Positions 54,549 to 64,000 of a stretch of 64,000 nucleotides of DNA are shown here, piece by piece (position 1 is the first letter of the stretch; each line of letters opens with the position of its first letter). The notes below the pieces were generated by a model, which was not told the origin of the DNA, ran no database searches, and saw nothing but the letters and a program-made list of their open reading frames with translations. Position numbers and translations under genes: made by a program. This stretch comes from Muscardinus avellanarius (taxonomy: Eukaryota; Chordata; Mammalia; Rodentia; Gliridae). Where the stretch lies: assembly GCA_963383645.1 (NCBI GenBank), contig OY726559.1, positions 120,489,405 through 120,553,404 of the forward strand. Reading direction: 5' to 3'.

Positions 54549-55450
54549 GCCTGGTTTCCCCCATTCCTTTTTTAATCTGGAGAATACAAACTAATTCATG
54601 GTAACTTTTGGTCTAGAGTGCTGCACAGGGCCTGATGCAGGCCCAAAGGTCAGAGGCATTAGTTGGGATTTAGAACCAAATACTTAGCCCGAGTTTAGCT
54701 TAGAGGGTCCACCAGTTCAAGCAGCAAAGTAGCAAGGAAAGAAACTGTCAGGAGAAGGGGGTCATCTTCCCTAGGGACAGAAACAAGTTGTGGCCAGCTC
54801 AAAGGTGCTTGGAACATCCGTGGCACCTGCAGCCTTTGGGCTTGGGCTGCTGAAGGTTTAACTAAGCTAAATAGGTGGATTATTCCTACTATTTTCAAAG
54901 CTTTTTGTTTTGCATGCTGATTATAGGTTTAACATGTGTTGTCTTTGCTGACAGACTGAAGTCTTGCAAAGCACTTTATGTCCTCGGCACCTAATAATCC
55001 CCGATTAGCACTCAAATACTTATCCCCCTCCCCACTTTTTTTCTGAACACTTAGGTCCCAGACATCTAGAAAATGCAAGGAGTTTTTGCAGCAACTAGTC
55101 TGGGTAGACTGCCTTAATGTTGGTATCTACCTGGACACAGAATCAGACTTTCCCTGGGGTTTGCAACTGGGTGATCAGGTCAGCCGAGATAGGGTCTCTG
55201 GAGGGACACTGTCTTTGGAGGAAAGCGAGTAGGCCATTCAGAGGATCTTCCTTTTCATTTCAGCTACGCTAAAGACACGGGATCTCTGGAGTCTGTGTTT
55301 TGGGGTAGAGGGTGGAGGACCATGTATAGAATTAAATTCGGTCCACTTTCCAATCTGCAGCTCCGACTTTCTCCTAGGAAAGATTTCTCTGATTCCAAGA
55401 AAGAATCATCTAATAGGGCCAGATCCCTGGTGTCTGAGCTGCAGGCCTCA
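54549..55450. other. Repeat-free region upstream of PIAS3
   Basis: About 900 bases without SINEs, leading into the PIAS3 CpG island. No gene or RNA signal seen. The absence of insertions next to the promoter suggests constraint, but this is only inference. Confidence 0.5.
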
Positions 55451-55479
55451 GACACCCCGCATCTCTAGGGGTCGCGGAC

Positions 55480-56091
55480 GTGTGAAAACCAAGTCCCAGA
55501 ACCCGACACCCCCATCACTGCGGTAGGAGTAACTCTGTCCGGCGCGGGCTCGAGTCCCTCCTCTCCCCGGCCCCGCCCCGGCCCCTCGGCGGTCCGGCGG
55601 CTCACCCAGGGGCGCCGGGCGGGGCTGGGCGGGCTGCAGCCAGGCGCCGCCCCCCCACCCGGGGCCCCCGGCCGCCGTCCTCGTCGCGGCAAACTTTTTG
55701 CTTTGGAGCCTGAGTCCCGCGCCGGGAGCCCGGGCTGCCCCGTAGATGCGTGAGTGCGTGTGAGTGAGCGTGAGCGCGCGTGTCTCGGGCGGGATGGGCG
55801 GGGTGCAGGCGGGCACACTCCTCGACGGCTCGCAACTCCGTAACTTTCCAGCTGTCGGGACGCTCGGGCGCTCGGGCGGGGCCGGGGCGCGGGCGCGGGC
55901 GCGGGCTGGCCATCTTAGCTGCCCGCTCCTCGCCGCGCTCCGCGTCCCGGGCGGCGTGGCTGCCGGCCGCCCGCGCCCTCGTCCGCCGCGATCCGGCCCG
56001 GGCGCCCGCGGCCGGCCTCCTCCTGCCGCGCGGCCCGGCGGGCGGGCGGGCCGGGGCTGAGCGGGGCCGCCGGCGCCGGCGATGTCTCAAG
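55480..56091 (+). promoter_or_regulatory. PIAS3: PIAS3 promoter CpG island and 5'UTR
   Basis: Very GC- and CpG-rich from about 55500 through 56300. It includes a GC-box-like ggggcggggc context, an antisense YY1-like motif (ggccatctt, 55908-55916), and no TATA box. The transcription start is probably within about 55750-56080. An upstream ATG lies at 56082. Confidence 0.75.
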
Positions 56092-56099
56092 ATGGCGGA
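56087..56099 (+). promoter_or_regulatory. PIAS3: YY1-type motif overlapping the PIAS3 start codon
   Basis: The sequence tcaagatggcgga contains the AAnATGGCGG YY1 core, with its ATG being the PIAS3 start codon. YY1 sites placed over the start or 5'UTR are common at TATA-less CpG-island promoters. Confidence 0.6.
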
Positions 56100-56115
56100 G
56101 CTGGGCGAGCTGAAG
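56092..56115 (+). CDS. PIAS3: PIAS3 exon 1 (start codon)
   Basis: Eight codons, MAELGELK. The ATG context caagatgg (A at -3, G at +4) is strong. The donor gtaccg starts at 56116. An out-of-frame ATG sits 10 bases upstream. Confidence 0.94.
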
Positions 56116-59100
56116 GTACCGGCCCCTCCCGGCGGCGGCGGCGGGCGCGGGCGGGGGGCGGGGCGCGGCGGGGGCGGGGCGCGGCCGGGCGGGGGCGGCG
56201 GGCCGGGGGCCCCGCGATGGGGCCGGGGGTGGCCGGGGCGCGGGGCCGGGGCCCGGGGCATCCCGAAGGCCGACGGCGAGGTGCCGCCGCCGCCGGGCCC
56301 GAGGGTGCAACTGTGGGATGGGGCGCAGGGCGTCCAGGCGGGGCTGAGGCCGCTCGGAGGAGACCCGAGGAGAAACTTCCTCCTCTCGCGCCTCCGAGGG
56401 GGGCCCGGACAAAGCCGAGTGGGAGGGAGGAATCCTGGGGCAGCGCACCGCAGGGTCTCTTGGAGTCTCAGAAAGGATCCCTGTAAGGAGACAGCTCCCC
56501 TCCCACCACGCAGTCTCAGCCAGCCGCCTCCCAGGGCATCTCACAGAACCTTGAGCCACGGGGGCCATCCCCCTGCCTCCCGGCTGGGTTCCACCCTCCA
56601 TCAGAAATGGAGTCCCGATGCTGGGCAGGCTGTCACTGCGCCCAGCCCCCGGTGTTTACGTTTTGTTGCGCTGGGGACGAACCCAGGGCCTCGCACGCTT
56701 AGGCAGGTGCCCTCCCACTGAGCTGTCCTCCCAGCCCTCCTAGGAGGAGCTCCTGATTCTGCGCCCTGGCCCAGGGCCTCCCTCATTCTCCCAGGGCCTG
56801 TGTGCTGTCAGAACTTTCCTTCCCTCCCACTCCCGTGCCAGTGTGTGGAATCACTTATTTTCTCCACGTAGGAGATAAGCAGGATGTTAGTTCCTGGCAG
56901 CTGGAGTAAACAGGTAATGAGCAGGATACCTGGGCGTGTGATTCATTGTTAGCCCCTCTGCCACAAGTTTTGGTCCTGTTCCTCTAGTAGAAAAATAGGG
57001 GTAAGGCAGGGCAGTTATGTAAAGGATCTGGGGGAGTTATGGGCATTGAACCCTGACCTAAAAGCCCTGGCCTTAAAGCTATAGAGGCCTGGGGAGAACA
57101 GCTGGGGTGGATTGAGGTGGTTGGGAGGGGTGGGCCATGGGGCAGGATGGTCCAGGAACCTGGCCCCTCTCTCCCCGTGGGGCTGTCTCGCCTGAACCTC
57201 TGAGAGTCTGAGGAAGCATGGGGAGGAGATAAGCAGCTTAGTGGCAAGTCGGGGCTGGAGGAGGCCCTCAGACTCGGAGGTGTGTCTGATGAAGGCCTGC
57301 TGTCTGCCTGCTCTGCCCCCACACTGCTCGACTTCCAGGCATGTGGAGAGAGCTGACCTCACTCTGGGCGGTGATGGCGAGGTGACCTTAGGGTGCTCAG
57401 GTGGGACTGAGATGCCCCTTTGTCCAGGTCAGCTGCCAGGCGGTCACCCACTAGCCGCCAGCCCTTTCCAACTTGAGCTGGCAGGAGGAGGCCCTGTCCC
57501 CGGGCGGCAGGGAAGGCTGTGCCAGGCAGGAGTCTCAGGCTTCCCTGTTCTTGTCTGCAGCACATGGTGATGAGTTTCCGGGTGTCTGAGCTCCAGGTGC
57601 TCCTCGGCTTCGCTGGCCGGAACAAGAGTGGACGGAAGCACGAGCTCCTGGCCAAGGCCCTGCACCTCCTCAAGTCCAGCTGCGCGCCCAGTGTCCAGAT
57701 GAAGATCAAAGAGCTTTACCGCCGGCGCTTTCCCCGGAAGACCCTGGGACCCTCTGACCTCTCCCTGCTCTCTCTGCCCCCTGGCACCTCTCCCGTAGGC
57801 TCCCCTGGCCCTCTAGCCCCCATCCCCCCAGCCCTCTTGACCCCTGGCCCCCTGCTGGGCCCCAAGCGGGAGGTGGACATGCACCCCACGCTGCCCCAGC
57901 CCGTGCACCCCGACGTCACCATGAAACCGCTGCCCTTCTATGAAGTCTACGGGGAACTCATCCGGCCCACCACCCTCGGTATGGCTCTCTGGCCCCGCAG
58001 TCTTCTGGGCTTGTTGAGGCTCGGCCCTTCTAGGTTTTAGTCTTATGGGATTAGCAACCTGGGCTGGGCTTCCCCGCAGTCGCCTGGGAGTAACTGTCCC
58101 TTCGTGTCCCCAGCATCCACTTCTAGCCAGAGGTTCGAGGAAGCGCACTTTACCTTTGCCCTCACCCCCCAGCAAGTGCAGCAGATCCTCACATCCAGGT
58201 GCGACTCACTCTCAGCCTCCTGCCCCATCTGGGGCCCGTCCTCCCTCTTTCCTCTGCTGTCCTCCTGTCCATCCCCACAGGCCTGCTTTGGGTTTTGGGG
58301 TAGGGGTGTTGTTTGGTTTGTTTTTCAGTACTGGGGATTGAAGCCAGGGACTTCTACCTTCAAGCTATACCCCCAGACCTATTTTACTTTTTATTTATTT
58401 ATTTATTTTTATTTATTTATTTATTCTTGGTGGTACTGGGGTTCCTGGAAGCCCTTCTACCTCCGGGCTACACTCCCAGACCTATTTATACATTTTTTTT
58501 TTTTTTTAATTTGGAAACGGTCTCCTAAGCCAGTGCGCGCGGCTGGCTTCGAACCTGCGCGATCCTCCTGTCTCTGCCTCCCAAGCGCGGGGATTACAAG
58601 TGTGCGCCACCACGCCCAGCTACTTTTTATATTAAAACAGGATCTTACTAAGTTGCAGTGGGTCTGGCTAGTTTGCTGAGGCTGGCTTTGAACCTGCCAT
58701 CCTCCTTTCTCAGCCTCCCAAGTACTGGGACAGTCGTGTGCCACAACACCCAGTTTTTGTATTTGTGGTACTGGGAATGAAACCCTAGGACATTCTACCT
58801 CTGAGATATACCCCCAGCCCTATTTTTATTTTTATTTTGAGACAGGGTCTTGCTAGGTTGATGAGAGTCTTACTACTTGATGGTGCTGTCTTTGAATGTG
58901 TAATCCTCCTGTCTTAGCCTTCCAAGTATTGAGATTACAGGTATGCACCACCATGCCCAGCTTTATCTTTTATTTTGAAACAGGGTTTTACTAAGTGGCT
59001 GAAGCTGGCCTTAAACCTATGATCCTCCTGTCTCAGACTCCTATAATCCCAAACTGCTGAGTTTGGGATTATAGGTGTACACTATCTTGCCTGGCCACTA

Positions 59101-60654
59101 TACCTGTTTTCTTTCTCAAATCTTTTGTATGTTTCTTCTTTATTTCCTGGACATTTATTCACCCTTTCCCGTAGGGGCCATAGGTGACATCTTTCTCTCT
59201 CCCTCCCTGCTACAGAGAGGTTCTGCCCGGGGCCAAATGCGATTATACCATACAGGTGCAGCTAAGGTGAGTTGATCCTATCTCTCCACCCTCTTGGGCT
59301 CCTGCTGGGGTTGGGGTGACATAGGTCATGGCAGGTGGTCCTAGAAGATGGCCTTGCGCTGCCCCTGGCTACTCCAGCCCTGGGACTTGCATCGGGTGTT
59401 GAGGGCTTTCCATATCTGATTGCTGCTCTGGGACTCCCTAATTTTGCCAGTTCAACTCTAGAAACTGCCTGCATCCTTTCACGGGCTGTTGTCTCTCGCC
59501 AGGTTCTGTCTCTGTGAGACCAGCTGCCCCCAGGAGGACTATTTCCCCCCCAACCTCTTTGTCAAGGTCAATGGGAAACTCTGCCCCCTGCCGGTAAATA
59601 GAGTAAAACCTATTATAAAAAAAACTTCTTTCTGTTTCATTTCATAAATATTAACTGCAGAACTATAATGAAAGAGACAAGGCTGGGCATGGTGGCACAG
59701 GCTTGTAATCCCAGCGCTTGGGAGGCTGAGACAGGAGGATCGCGCAGGTTTGAAGCCAGCCTCAGCTACTTAGTGAGGCCCTCAGCAACTCAGTGAGACC
59801 CTGTTTCCAAACAAAATATAAAATAGGTCTGGGAGTGTAGCTTGGAGGTAGAAAAGCTCCTGGGTTCCACCCCCAGTACCACAAAACATAAAATAAAATA
59901 CAATTTAAAAAATAGGGCTGGGGGTGTAGCTCGGAGGTAGAATGCCCCTGGGTTCCATCCCCAATACCGAAAAAAGACAAAAACAAAAAAACAGACAGAC
60001 ACTTACCCCAGTGCTTGCCACAGAGTAGGTGCTTGGGTTTGTGACCAAATCAGTAGAATTTAGAAAGTATTAAGATAGTACTGAAGCCAGGCGTCATGGT
60101 GCATGCTTGTAATCCTAGTATTTGGGAGGCTGAGACAGGAGGATTGCAGGTTTGAAGCCAGCCTCAGTAGTTTACTGACGCTCTCAGCAATTTAGTGAGA
60201 ACCTATTTCCAAATAAAATATAGATAGGTCTGGGGGTGCAGCCCAGAGGTAGCCCTTGGGTTCCATCTCCAGTACCCCACACCACACACAAAGATAGCAC
60301 TGAATAGCCAGCATGGTGGTACACCCTATAATCCTAGTGGGAGGCTGAGGCAGGAGGATCCCAAGTTTGGGGAATGCTACTGCAATGGAGTGTTTCTGAG
60401 CTGCAAAACAAGGAAACAAGCAAATGAACACAGGGCTCTCAGGGTCTGGAGAAGGGGTATTCAACGCCAAGTTCAGGGAGAACTTTGTGTGAGTGCTGGG
60501 GATGGAACCCAGGTACATTCTACCTTTGAGCTATACCCCCAGCCCTATTTTATTATTTTTACTTGGAAACGGTCTAAGTTGTAAGACTGTCTCAGCCTCC
60601 CAAATACTGGGATTACAAATATGTGCCACCAGGCCTGGCTGCACTCCAGCTCAT

Positions 60655-60689
<35 letters not shown>

Positions 60690-63600
60690 TACTCAGAAAC
60701 AGGGTCTCATTAAGTTGCTGAGGCTCTCCCTAAGTTTCTGAGACTGGCTTTGAACCTGTAATCCTCCTGTCTCAACCTCCCAAGTACTGGGATTACGGAT
60801 GTGCACCTTCACCCCCTCCCTCAGCCAAGGAAGACTAGTTAGAAGTCACCACCTTGACTGGGTGTGGTGGCCCACGCTTGTAATCCCAGTCCGTGGAAGG
60901 CTTAGGAGATCTCAGGTTAGCAGCCAGCCTCAGCTACTTTTAGTGAGGCCTCTACAACGTAGTGAGAACCTGTTTCAAAAGAAAGAATTAAAAGCTGGGC
61001 ATGAGGGCGCATGCCTATAATTCTAGCATTTGGGTGGCCGAGACAGGAGGATCATGGTTTGCAGACAGCTTCAGCTACTTAGGCCTTTGCAACTCAGTGA
61101 AACCCTGTTTCAAAAAAATAAAAAATAGGGCTGGGGTATAGCTCGGAGGTAGAATGCCCCTGGGTTCCATCCTTAGACACACACACACACACACACACAC
61201 ACAGCGTGGTGGTGCACGTTTGTAATTCTAGCATTTGGGCAGCTGAGACAAGAGGATCGTGGTTTGTGGCCAACCTTAGCTACTTAGTGAGGTCCCTTGC
61301 AACTCAACGAGACTGTTTCAAAATAAAGAATAAAAAATCGGCTGGGGTGTAGCTCAGAGGTAGAATGTTCCTGGGTTCCATCCCCACTACTGCCAAAAAA
61401 AAAAAAAAGAAAAGAAAAAAATAAAAAAAATAGCGCTAGGGTGTAGCTTGAAGGTAGAATACCCCTGGGTTCAGCCAGGGGTATTTTTTTTTTCCCCAAA
61501 AAAAAGTTGCCATCTTAGAACAGGGCGCCAGTGGCACACCAACTTTTTTTTTTTTTTTTGTAGTACTGGGGATGGAACCCAGAGTCCTTCTACCTTCGGG
61601 CTACAATCCCAGACCTATTGTATATTTTTTATTTGGAAAGAGGGTCTCTTAAGCCAGCTGAGGCTGGCTTCGAACCTGCATGATCCTCCTGTCTCAGCCT
61701 CCCAAGTGCGGGGATTACAAGCGTGCGCCACCACTCCCGGCTTGCATACCATCATTTATTTATTTATTTATTTGTTTATTTATTTATTTATTTTGGTAGA
61801 ATGTTCCTGGGTTCTATCCCCACTACTGCCAAAAAAAAAAAAAGAAAAGAAAAAACGAAAAAAATAGCGCTAGGGTGTAGCTTGAAGGTAGAATACCCCT
61901 GGGTTCAGCCAGGGGTATTTTTTTTTTCCAAAAAAAAAAAGTTGCCATCTTAGAGCAGGGCGCCAGTGGCACACCAACATTTTTTTTTTTTTTTTTTTTT
62001 GTAGTACTGGGGATGGAACCCAGAGTCCTACCTCCGGGCTATACTCCCAGACCCATTTATATTTTATTTTGGAAACAGGGTCTCACTAAGTTGCTGAGAG
62101 CCTCACTAAGTAGCTGAGGCTGGCTTCGAACTTGTGCGATCCTCCTGTCTCAGCTTCCCAAGCGCGGGGATTACAAGTGTGCACCACTACGCCCGACTTG
62201 CACACCAACATTTAAAAAAGGGCTAGGGGTGTGGTTTGGAGGAGGATGCCCCTTGGGTTCAACTCCTGGTACCAAATAAATAAATAAATAAATAAACCCA
62301 AGTCATGACAACAGAGTGGAGATTTGGAGGAGGTTAAGTATCCTTATGTCCCCTCCGCAGACCCAGCGAGTGGGCCAGTATGAGCTGGCTCCACATGCAG
62401 CCCTAGCTAGGGCCTGTCTGTGTGGCCCTGAGTGGGATATGAGTGAACCAACTTTCCCCCCAGCCCAGGGACTGAGCAACCCAAGACAAAATGTCTTTGT
62501 GTGTGTGTGTGGGGGGGTACTGGGGTTTGAACACAGGGGTATTCTATCTCTGAGCTATACCACCAACCCTTTTTTATTTCAAAACAGCTTCTTCCTAAGT
62601 TGCTAAATGTCTTTCTAAGTTGCCGAGGTTGGCCTCAAACCTGCCATCCTCCTCCCAGGTCCTGAGATGATAGGCATGCGCCACCATGTCTGGCTACAGG
62701 ATGTCTTTTGTTGTTACAGCAGGGCCCCTTCCCAGGATCCCTCTCCACTCACCACTTCCTGCCTTCCTCAGGGCTATCTTCCTCCCACCAAGAATGGGGC
62801 CGAGCCCAAGAGGCCCAGCCGCCCCATCAACATCACACCGCTGGCTCGACTCTCGGCCACCGTTCCCAACACCATTGTGGTTAACTGGTCATCTGAGTTT
62901 GGACGGGTGAGCATAGCCCATACAGGGGGCCTGAAAAGGCCTGTGGGGGGGCTGGAGGGCGTCCTCCCGCATCCTGGGTGCACACGGTCATCTTTATGGG
63001 TCTCTCTGCCTGAACCCGCTATCTGGTCTTCGTGGGACAAAAGAGGGTGGCCATGGCGTGAGAAGCAGAGGCTAATTCTTCCCCCCGCCCCTGCCTGTAA
63101 GTAGAATTACTCCCTGTCTGTGTACCTGGTGAGGCAGCTGACCGCAGGGACCCTTCTACAAAAACTCAGAGCAAAGGGGATCCGGAACCCAGACCACTCC
63201 CGGGCACTGAGTGAGTAGCGTGTTTCCCTTCCCCTGCTCTGACCTTGTGGCCCTTCGGCCTTTGCTCTGAAGCCCATACCCCTCTGTGACAACGTCTCCT
63301 CGCTCATGAGCCCCAACCCTTCCCCAGGTCGCCGGGCCAGTCTTCGTGGGTGAGAGGTCAGGCCACTCCTCGGCTAGGGCACGGGTTCTCTGGGCTGCAC
63401 GGTTTCAAGGACCCTCTAGTCTGACCCTCATGTGATGGCCTCTTTCCTTTAGATGATGTAGGATGTAACGGCATTACCTACCCGTGGCCAAGTGTCTTTT
63501 GGGATGGGGAAATTTCTCCTTAGCACCTGGCCTTTCAGATCCTGAATCTTCCAGGTCTCAAACCACCCCCCATGTGACATCCCACTGCTCCCCAAAGACT

Positions 63601-64000
63601 CTCTGTGCGGCTGCCTTCGGCCAGGGCCTCTGCTTCCAGCCTCCCCAGCCCCTGGACTTTGGCCTCACTGACCCCGTGGCTCTGGCCTCACTCTTGTTTC
63701 AGTCAAGGAGAAATTGACCGCTGACCCTGACAGCGAGGTGGCTACCACGAGTCTCCGGGTGTCACTCATGTGCCCGGTGGGTACCGGGGGTGGGGTGGGG
63801 GGAGGAGGAGGGCTGGGCGACACCCCTGTGCTCTGCTGAGCATTTCTAGGGCTTGGAGAGCGAGATTTTTCTGGAATGAATCCAGGGTGGGGACTCTGAC
63901 TAGAGAACTCTGTCTCCTCAGTTAGGGAAGATGCGCCTCACCGTCCCGTGCCGAGCGCTCACCTGCGCCCACCTGCAGAGCTTCGACGCCGCCCTTTATC
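56092..64000 (+). CDS. PIAS3: E3 SUMO-protein ligase PIAS3, N-terminal 354 residues (3' part outside window)
   Basis: Coding segments 56092-56115, 57561-57978, 58114-58198, 59216-59266, 59503-59593, 62772-62906, 63105-63210, 63703-63776 and 63922-64000 join in phase. The start [19 protein letters not shown] matches PIAS3. The SAP domain (about 11-45), which binds DNA and carries the LQVLL (LxxLL, 19-23) co-regulator motif, is followed by a Pro-rich linker (about 70-110) and the PINIT domain with the literal PINIT at 241-245. Exons 8-9 open the SP-RING ([21 protein letters not shown]), the zinc-binding E2 (UBC9) recruiting domain. PIAS3 inhibits STAT3 and SUMOylates nuclear proteins. The rest of the SP-RING, the SIM and the C-terminus lie beyond 64000 (human about 628 residues). 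PIAS1, 2 and 4 differ at the N-terminus. Confidence 0.97.
56116..57560 (+). other. PIAS3 intron 1
   Basis: CpG island continues to about 56350. A minus-strand full-length ID lies at about 56667-56745. The rest is non-repetitive, ordinary DNA. Long open frames here (55780-56721, 56082-56486) are GC-rich chance frames. Confidence 0.7.
56667..56745 (-). mobile_element. Full-length ID element, well preserved, in PIAS3 intron 1
   Basis: Complement of gctgggaggacagctcagtg, ggagggcacctgcctaagcg, tgcgaggccctgggttcgtc and cccagcg. It keeps the complete ID middle and a near-consensus B box (gggttcgtcc). Confidence 0.88.
57561..57978 (+). CDS. PIAS3: PIAS3 exon 2: SAP domain and linker
   Basis: Residues 9-147 and one base of codon 148. 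SAP helix-extended loop-helix ([24 protein letters not shown]), basic YRRRFPRK, Pro/Leu-rich linker and [14 protein letters not shown]. The acceptor is ttcttgtctgcag and the donor gtatgg starts at 57979. Confidence 0.97.
58114..58198 (+). CDS. PIAS3: PIAS3 exon 3
   Basis: Completes codon 148 and encodes 149-175 ([20 protein letters not shown] and onward), the start of the PINIT domain. The acceptor is gtgtccccag and the donor gtgcga starts at 58199. Confidence 0.95.
58199..59215 (-). repeat. PIAS3 intron 3, minus-strand SINEs
   Basis: Minus host SINE about 58320-58760 with a nested minus subfamily a copy at 58395-58620 (flanks tactttttat at 58385-58394 and 58621-58630, identical), then minus copies about 58763-58960 and 58961-59097. 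Confidence 0.87.
59216..59266 (+). CDS. PIAS3: PIAS3 exon 4
   Basis: 51 bases, residues 176-192 with split codons at both ends ([17 protein letters not shown]). The acceptor is ccctgctacag and the donor gtgagt starts at 59267. Confidence 0.95.
59503..59593 (+). CDS. PIAS3: PIAS3 exon 5
   Basis: Completes codon 193 and encodes 194-223 ([19 protein letters not shown] to KLCPLP). The acceptor is ctctcgccag and the donor gtaaat starts at 59594. Confidence 0.95.
59594..62771. repeat. PIAS3 intron 5: SINEs and a tandem segmental duplication
   Basis: Plus 59680-59885, dID 59900-59975, plus 60080-60290, plus part 60305-60375, minus 60490-60640, TTTA 60655-60690, minus 60690-60820, plus 60855-60990, plus 60993-61170 with an AC tail, plus 61203-61395, then the duplicated unit (61359-62213), dID 62215-62290, minus 62505-62700. 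Bases 60380-60485 and 62310-62480 are non-repetitive. Confidence 0.84.
61359..62213. repeat. Tandem segmental duplication, period about 436 bases
   Basis: Unit 1 (61359-61794) and unit 2 (61795-62213) both run: end of a dID (ggtagaatgttcctgggtt), A-rich tail, a dID containing tagcgctagggtgtagcttg, gttgccatcttaga(a/g)cagg, gtggcacaccaac, then a minus-strand B1-dID. Anchor offsets are 436 at the start, 435 at gttgccatctt and about 441 at tagtactgggg. Confidence 0.93.
62772..62906 (+). CDS. PIAS3: PIAS3 exon 6 (PINIT motif)
   Basis: 45 codons (224-268) in phase 0 at both ends. It contains [12 protein letters not shown], the motif that names the PINIT domain, and ends [10 protein letters not shown]. 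The acceptor is cttcctcag and the donor gtgagc starts at 62907. Confidence 0.97.
63105..63210 (+). CDS. PIAS3: PIAS3 exon 7
   Basis: Residues 269-303 ([19 protein letters not shown] to DHSRAL) and one base of codon 304. The acceptor ends gtaagtag at 63104, with the pyrimidine tract ttccccccgcccctgcc before it. The donor gtgagt starts at 63211. Confidence 0.95.
63211..63702 (+). other. PIAS3 intron 7
   Basis: 492 bases, repeat-free. Nothing beyond splice signals is recognised. Confidence 0.7.
63703..63776 (+). CDS. PIAS3: PIAS3 exon 8
   Basis: Completes codon 304 and encodes 305-328 ([19 protein letters not shown] to LMCP). The acceptor is ctcttgtttcag and the donor gtgggt starts at 63777. 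It leads into the SP-RING. Confidence 0.96.
63922..64000 (+). CDS. PIAS3: PIAS3 exon 9, cut by window end (SP-RING start)
   Basis: Residues 329-354 plus one base: [19 protein letters not shown] followed by SFDAALY. The Cys and His residues of TCAHLQSFD are zinc ligands of the SP-RING fold. The acceptor is tgtctcctcag. The exon continues outside the window. Confidence 0.95.

Noticed and set aside
55780..56721. 313-codon open frame spanning the PIAS3 promoter and intron 1
   Set aside because: It reads through the PIAS3 donor and a CpG island in another frame, and then through an ID element. Composition artefact.
61135..62290. Possible new gene from recurring frames in PIAS3 intron 5
   Set aside because: All frames come from SINE copies and the tandem duplication.
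1..64000. Human, mouse or rat origin
   Set aside because: No primate Alu dimers and no mouse B2/B4-type dominance. The B1 plus deleted-ID chimeras dominate, which points to squirrel- or dormouse-like rodents. The exact family stays open.

Overview
This window is nuclear DNA of a placental mammal, almost certainly a rodent. It holds three protein-coding genes, all on the + strand: the 3' end of an integrin alpha-10 gene (ITGA10), a complete ANKRD35 gene, and the 5' half of PIAS3. From memory, human 1q21.1 has the same order and orientation. Genes were identified from exon translations joined in phase at GT-AG junctions. Orthologue lengths quoted for human are from memory, not from a search.

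The organism call rests on repeats. Most non-coding DNA is made of SINEs in which a 7SL-derived B1 monomer is joined to a deleted tRNA-Ala/ID unit (the B1-dID type), plus loose dID units. B1-dID is established for squirrels (Sciuridae) and dormice (Gliridae), and is not the mouse or rat pattern. L1 3' ends containing attggtgca...attcataca fit a squirrel-like genome, but I cannot settle the family. I count well over a hundred SINE units, in several subfamilies.

Layout: 1-8952, last seven coding exons of ITGA10; 8953 to about 11065, its 3'UTR; 11100-21940, repeat-filled intergenic DNA containing a composite L1 (11722-14492); 21950-22560, CpG-rich promoter and first exon of ANKRD35; 22521-49430, thirteen coding exons of ANKRD35 (999 codons plus stop, 10.7-kb first intron); 50143, its poly(A) signal; 50166-55450, intergenic; 55480-56115, CpG island and first exon of PIAS3; 57561-64000, PIAS3 exons 2 to 9, cut by the window edge inside the SP-RING. 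All visible exons are open and in phase, so the genes look functional.

The three genes do not form a pathway. ITGA10 is a collagen-receptor subunit at the cell surface. ANKRD35 is an ankyrin/coiled-coil protein of poorly known function. PIAS3 is a nuclear SUMO E3 ligase and transcription co-regulator. I found no CRISPR array, operon or new gene system. The unusual material lies in splice-site architecture (tandem ITGA10 acceptors, a PIAS3 acceptor overlapping a donor motif), an overlapping uORF with a YY1 motif at the PIAS3 start, and the retroposon record: nested insertions with clear target-site duplications, SINE-linked segmental duplications and an L1 lacking ORF2.
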